NCBI GenBank assembly: GCA_029641185.1
Contig: JAPWGK010000013.1
Span: 310,001-374,000 of the forward strand
DNA length: 64,000 nucleotides
Direction of reading: 5' to 3'
From: Pseudofabraea citricarpa
Lineage: Eukaryota; Ascomycota; Leotiomycetes; Helotiales; Dermateaceae
Shown here: positions 59,151-64,000 of the stretch, in pieces
Layout: each line of letters begins with the position of its first letter
Position numbering within the stretch: the first letter of the stretch is position 1
Position numbers and translations under genes: made by a program
The notes under the pieces: model-generated
What the model was told of the DNA's origin: nothing
Databases searched by the model: none
What the model saw: only the letters and a program-made list of their open reading frames with translations

Positions 59151-60649
59151 TCATACTCCATCCATCTTGAACATATCTTCACTGAGAGCTGCAGGTGTGA
59201 TTAGACCACCATCACTAGAATCAGTCTGACCATCAACTTGAGCACGCCATCTCTCAGGCATGATATTCTTGAAGTTAAAGGTACCATTAGCACTTCGGAC
59301 TACCTCTCCTTTCTCGGTAATGATAGCATCGATATAGCTGTGTGGTGTGACATCAAATGATGGATTCCATACGTCGATTTCTTGAGATGCGATGGCTACT
59401 CGTGCAGTCTTGCTCACATCTACGTGTCCATCCTTATCCACAACGGCACCAGTAATCTGAGTCAATTCGGTTTTGGCACGGTCTTCAATCTTGATCGTTT
59501 CTCCACTTGGAGTCTCCAAATCGATGCTGGTGGTTGGTGCTGCTACGACAAATTTGATACCGTGTGCTTTTGCGAGTACGGCAAGACTATAAGTACCGAT
59601 CTTGTTGGCCGTATCACCGTTCCGGGCAACTCTATCTGCTCCCACTATGACGGCCGAGATGTTCTTCTCTTGCTGCTTTCTAGCGAAGAGTGCACCAGCC
59701 ATGGAGTCGGTGATCAGAGTTGCAGGGATCTTCTCGTAAACAAGTTCATAAGCTGTCAAACGTGAACCTTGGTTATAAGGACGCGTCTCAGTACAATATG
59801 CGTGATCGAGATAGTTCATCTTGTGCAAGCTTCGAATAATACCAAGAGCGGTACCGTGACCCGAGGTTGCGAGTGATCTGGATGTGGAGTTTAGAGGATG
59901 TTTCGAAAGAAGATTGGCAAGCATACCCAGTGTTACAATGCGTGAGGACGCTCAGCTTCCGATATGTCTTGTCGGCGGCGCCTTGAGTACAGGGAGGACT
60001 CGTGGTGAAGAAGTTAACGTCGTCAGCCTTGTCCGGTTCAATGGCTATTGGCATCTGCTGACGTCTCAGATACTCTGCACCGTATCTTCCGATGGCAAGA
60101 TTTGTATCTAGGTCATCCTCCAAGATCTTCTCTGCGGCGGCAATAAAGGCATTCCGGATACCCTTGCAAGCAGCATTGTCATCGGAACTGGAAGACGCCT
60201 TTGTGGCGGCTGCAACAGCCGTTGTGCGTTTGAGGAGCTTGATGGCATTCGAGAGATCGACGGCGGTCGGTCGGCTACCCATAAGATAGTCAAGCTTGTC
60301 ATAGATGTGCTTGATGAGATCCTCCTTGCGCTCGCATGCTAGCCACTATCAGTGTCTCAGAAGTTCGGCGCAAATCATGAGCAGGCATACCGTCCGTTTG
60401 CTGATTCAGTTCCACGGCTAGCGAGAGTGCGGCGACAATGGCAATTGCTGGTGCCCCTGCTCAAGTCTTAGTCGGAGAACTACGCACGGCTCTGCATCCG
60501 GATATACCTCGCACTCTCATCGATTTGATGCAGTCAAATGCCTCCTCGCAAGTAGCGACGTTGTCATAGTGAGTCTCGTGAGGCAATCTGAGCTGGTCAA
60601 GGACCTCCAACTTGCCCCGCACATACTTGATTGCTTCGAGCCCTCCCAT
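59151..60649 (-). CDS. MRI1: Methylthioribose-1-phosphate isomerase
   Basis: Four exons on the minus strand (60649-60508, 60456-60391, 60338-59927, 59877-59151) encode 448 residues. It converts 5-methylthioribose-1-phosphate to the ribulose form in methionine salvage, in the cytosol. It is related to eIF2B subunits but carries the isomerase signatures: [16 protein letters not shown] across the first intron, LTHCNTG with catalytic Cys204, [27 protein letters not shown] and [26 protein letters not shown] with catalytic Asp288. Ser/Asp-rich and Thr/Lys-rich inserts (about 110-125) make it longer than bacterial MtnA. The ATG at 60649 is used because the upstream in-frame codon is not ATG. Confidence 0.94.
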
Positions 60650-61580
60650 TCTTGAAAGGGATACAGAATGAAACAAGGAAAATGTACGGCCCAGTTCAGA
60701 GCCCGGGGCGAGAGAGGAGACGAAAACGAGGAGACAGGTAGTTGATCAATGCAATGGCATGCTGGTTGGAAAAGACTTTGATTTGGGGAAAAAAAGACGA
60801 CAAACGCACGAACGAGGCAGGTGGGGTGTTTTCTGCCGAGATGTCCTCACCGCCCAGAGACAACTCTACCCCTCGGCGCCTCTCCCCTCGTTCCCTTTTG
60901 ATGCCTCTGGCCCCTGGCAAGCCATACATGATTCTATCATATTTCAGGTGGAGCTGAGAGGCGGAACGGGGTGGCGTGCAGCGCAGTGCAGTGCAGCGCA
61001 GCGTAGCGGAGGTGGAGCGAGCACAGCAACCTCTGTCACTTGCGAGGCTACCAGACCTGTCATTATACTATACCAAACACCGTGATCCGTCGAAACCCGT
61101 CTTTCCGCACCCTACCACAATCAGATACGACCACGGAGGGTGAGGATGAGATCCAGATGGCTGGCGTCTAGTGTCCCGCCAATCAGACCCCCACCGCAAG
61201 GGGAGGAGAACCCGTCATCCCCGTGGCAGCTCGATTATCACACATCATCAGATTGTCAATTTGGAACATGCAGGACTTTTAAACATGCCAGTGGCAGATG
61301 TATGCATTCGTTGGCGTTATATGTACAATCCAGAATTTTATGTCCCATTGATGAGAACTCCAAGCCGTCTCGTCTTCTGCTTAAAAACAAACGCCATTGG
61401 GGAATCATCATACAATAACAAACATAGATACAGTCGGATCTACGCCAAACGCCAGCCTCACGTGTCAAAAACGGTAATGTATTTAGACCACAGCTCGGAA
61501 GCATGTAGTAACTACCTCAAAGATTGGTGAGTAGAATGAGTTATCATGACGGTTCCCAGATGATTGTAATCTGCTGGTTT
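60650..61580. promoter_or_regulatory. MRI1 promoter and 3' flank of the SAM-HMG gene
   Basis: A 931-bp spacer between two minus-strand genes. A (GCAGT/GCAGC)-like run lies near 60977-61005. No gene or RNA was recognised. Confidence 0.5.
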
Positions 61581-63511
61581 TCATTGAGGGTTAGACCAGG
61601 ACCGGCTGTTACGGTCTACTATCTCTCCAGCCTTCAACAGAGCGCTCACAGGATCAAGGTCCCCTTCGTCCCCAGGAGATCCCGACGGTAGTGGCCGCTG
61701 ACGTGGAGTAGCCGTCATCTGCCCACGCATTGGCGCCATCGTAGTGGGAAAGTCTACTATAGCCGGTATTCCTGAAATTGTGTTAGCATGCTACTTCTGA
61801 AAGGCTGGGTTTGACTAACCATGAGGAGAGTGCTGAGAGGTAAGCATCGAGGTCTGAGGCGACAGCGAAGGCGGTCGGAGGGGAGGAAGATGATTCTCGT
61901 ACGGCTTTTGTTGATATAGTTGTGGGATGGGAAGAGACCGGTCGATCGTTGGTTCCAGCGGAGTCCGAGGTGTAAAGAACGACGAGGAATTTGTGCTGAC
62001 AGAAGAACTTGTGGTTCCAGTTGTTGACTCAGAGCTTAGTAGCGGAGGCGGTTGGCCGTGCCCAGTGCGGTGTGCATGTTGTAGAGAACCTGTAAGGTTG
62101 AGACTATCTGGTGCAGGTGGTCCGGCATAACTCGTTCGCATGTCGGTATGTTCGGACATGCGAGGCATAGGATGAAGATTTGACGGCGGGGCTTCTTCGC
62201 GCTGCTCTCTCCACGGAAGTGTCTGGAGGGTACCACCATAGATGGCATCTCGGTAGCCAGGTAGCACAGATGGCGACATCGAGCTGGGTGAATTTTGCGC
62301 TTGTGCATGTACACCCGCGAGCTGTGACAAACCAGGTGATTGCATCGGAGGCGAAACTTGACGGGTTGGAGGTGGCCAAGAGCTTGTTGTTGCTGTTGAA
62401 TCAACACGTGAGCGATTAGTACTTGGGACTTGTTCGCTACTCGGTAGGCTTCCACCACTGCTATTTGTAGTAGTACTTGTGCCGCTTATATGAGCTTCAA
62501 GTTTTGGTCTCTTGATGGGATCTGCTTCAGCTATAGCTCTGTTAGTGAGGGTGCTTAAAACAAAGAAATTTTCAAGCTGGTCTCAGAACGTGACCGACGC
62601 ATTGACTCCACGGAGGATGTGACTGACTTTGCTGTTGTTGCGAATGCCTCGCTTTGAACTCGACTAGATACTGCGAGTATTCCTTGTACTGCTCGGTTTT
62701 CTTGTACTCTGCAAGCTCGGCATTGTATTTTTCCTTGGCGGAGAAGGCCTGCTGCTCGTATGGTTCGCGCTCCTGGGAAGAGAGGTTTTGCCAATTCTCT
62801 CCAACTAATTTTGCTATTTCCGTGAAGGATAGATGTTTCCCTTTCAAGTCCTCTCGCATTTCTAGGTTGGTGTTAGTAAAAAGCGTCTTTGATTTCCAGG
62901 ACTAGTGGGACATACTATTGGAGAAGATAACGTATGCCGACGGCGGCCGTTCTGGTGCATTCTCATCAGCCTAAAAGAAGTCAAGTCAGTCTAAACTCTG
63001 TGCGCATTTCCTCGGGTACCCCGCCTGCTGCTAAAGTACCGACTGAAACCAAGAATGTTCTCCGTACCTTTGGATGACGTCGATATTTTCGCTTTGCTCC
63101 TTGAGTGGCAGTATTTCCCTCTTTGACCTCTGTTTTTGTCCCTGCACCTTTCTGCTCATCTGCGGTGCGCTCGTCATTGGGGGTATGTCTACCAGGCGAT
63201 GCTAATGCTCTATCGGAAGATAAACCTCTGGATAATGCGATCTTTCGCTGTATTTTCTGTCTACTTCTTAGAATTGAAAACGGACAAGTCGAGAATCACA
63301 CATACCCTGCGGTGGCCAAGCTTCACATTCAACGCATCACTAGACTCGACATCAACTTGGAGAACACTCCCGCCCTTATCAAATAATGTACTTACAAGTC
63401 TGACTCGGTGATATCTAAAATGGTATCCCAAGTATCAAAACCTTGCTCCACGAAATCGTGGAGATAGTGCGAGATGCCCAGCTCCGCGAAGATCTCTGCC
63501 AATTCAGTCAT
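61581..63511 (-). CDS. SAM-domain and HMG-box protein (putative transcription factor)
   Basis: Seven exons (63511-63396, 63339-63306, 63256-63068, 62970-62916, 62861-62628, 62530-61820, 61771-61581) close in frame at 509 residues. A SAM domain opens the protein (ELAEIFAELGISHYLHDF, then LNVKLGHRRKIQRKIA across two introns). A basic stretch (AKRKYRRHPK) leads into an HMG box at about 117-190, with PERPPSAYVIFSNK and GENWQNLSSQEREPYEQQA. The C-terminal 300 residues are Pro/Ser/Gln-rich. HMG-box factors bend DNA; SAM domains mediate self-association or partner binding. It may regulate mating or development, like other fungal HMG factors, but that is inference. Exon 3 is placed using the acceptor at 63257, because this preserves the SAM helix; a 9-nt shorter version is also open. 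Confidence 0.85.
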
Positions 63512-64000
63512 ACAGCAAGATTCTTCTGGATCAAATCGTCCAGGGATGCTGAAAATCGTGGAAATCTTGGGGGGTCCAAGGGGGTTTGGTAGTGGCAATC
63601 AAAGCCAGAGTGCTCGAGTTGTTGACACCGGTGTTGAATGTGGTATGGTTGTGCAATTGCTTCTTGTTTCCTATCCCCAAATTGCTCCCGTCCCTGACAC
63701 AGAATGATGGCAGCTGCGTACGAAGGCTGAAGCATGAATGTTTGAGAGGCTCAGGTACAATCACGATCAAGCTCTGCTTCCAAAAAAATATGTCGAGTTA
63801 TATATATGGCAGGGGGAACGAAGGACGTTGTGGCTGTTCAGGTTGGGAATCCAGAAAACAGGCCCATGAGGTGTGTCAATCTTCTGAGGTTGATCTTGTA
63901 CTCTCGTAGCTGCTTTCTCCAAGGTGATGTCTGGCAAGATGGAACCGCGTAGAGTATTGTTCACCGCGCAATGCGCCGCGATGTAGCTTCACTGCCGGCC
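63512..64000. promoter_or_regulatory. Upstream region of the SAM-HMG gene; nothing else recognised
   Basis: A 489-bp stretch to the window end. It should contain the promoter and leader of the gene starting at 63511. Short minus-strand frames that overlap it begin with non-ATG codons or lack features. Confidence 0.45.

Overview
The window reads as nuclear chromosomal DNA of a filamentous ascomycete (Pezizomycotina). Short GT-AG introns (about 46-112 nt, several with CTAAC/CTAAT branch sites) interrupt most genes. The gene set includes a Zn2Cys6 regulator, palF/RIM8, a Kip2-type kinesin, a fungal STK19-domain protein, CYP51 and an Izh3-like PAQR protein. Intergenic spaces are long and full of microsatellites. 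The overall look of the CYP51 protein suggests Leotiomycetes, but that is a guess from memory. No virus, plasmid, CRISPR, intact transposon, rRNA or tRNA gene was seen. Gene models were built by joining open frames across consensus splice sites, and every multi-exon model given closes in frame.

Layout. 0-5 kb: a Rossmann-fold SDR gene (minus) divergent from a six-exon Zn2Cys6 regulator (plus), then a small coiled-coil protein. 5-12 kb: a secreted lactonase/carboxymuconate-cyclase-like protein (minus), HEM3, glycine-cleavage H protein (minus) and the septation GTPase Spg1/Tem1. 12-21 kb: a PLAC8 protein with a very long disordered tail (minus), a mitochondrial single-span acidic protein (minus) and an M1 aminopeptidase, the last two diverging from a leader with four tandem CACGTG boxes. 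21-27 kb: MND1, whose first coding exon is only the ATG, then palF. 28-37 kb: a Golgi-type fucosyltransferase-like enzyme and a kinesin-7, both minus.

39-47 kb: an STK19-domain gene (minus) divergent from a histidine-phosphatase gene over a 289-bp promoter with clustered GATA cores, then a three-finger C2H2 regulator. 49-56 kb: DGAT2 with a 285-residue charged extension, a degenerate minisatellite, CYP51 and an Izh3-like receptor. 59-64 kb: MRI1 (methionine salvage, minus) and a SAM plus HMG-box protein (minus).

The genes are mostly unrelated housekeeping and regulatory functions, and no biosynthetic cluster is evident. Local links that may matter are the divergent regulator/SDR pair, the tandem lipid genes DGAT2-CYP51-Izh3, and shared promoters. 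The least explained material is the repeated Cys motif in the PLAC8 tail, the CGTGTTCGGGTT array before CYP51, the E-box array, and the repeat-laden spacers.
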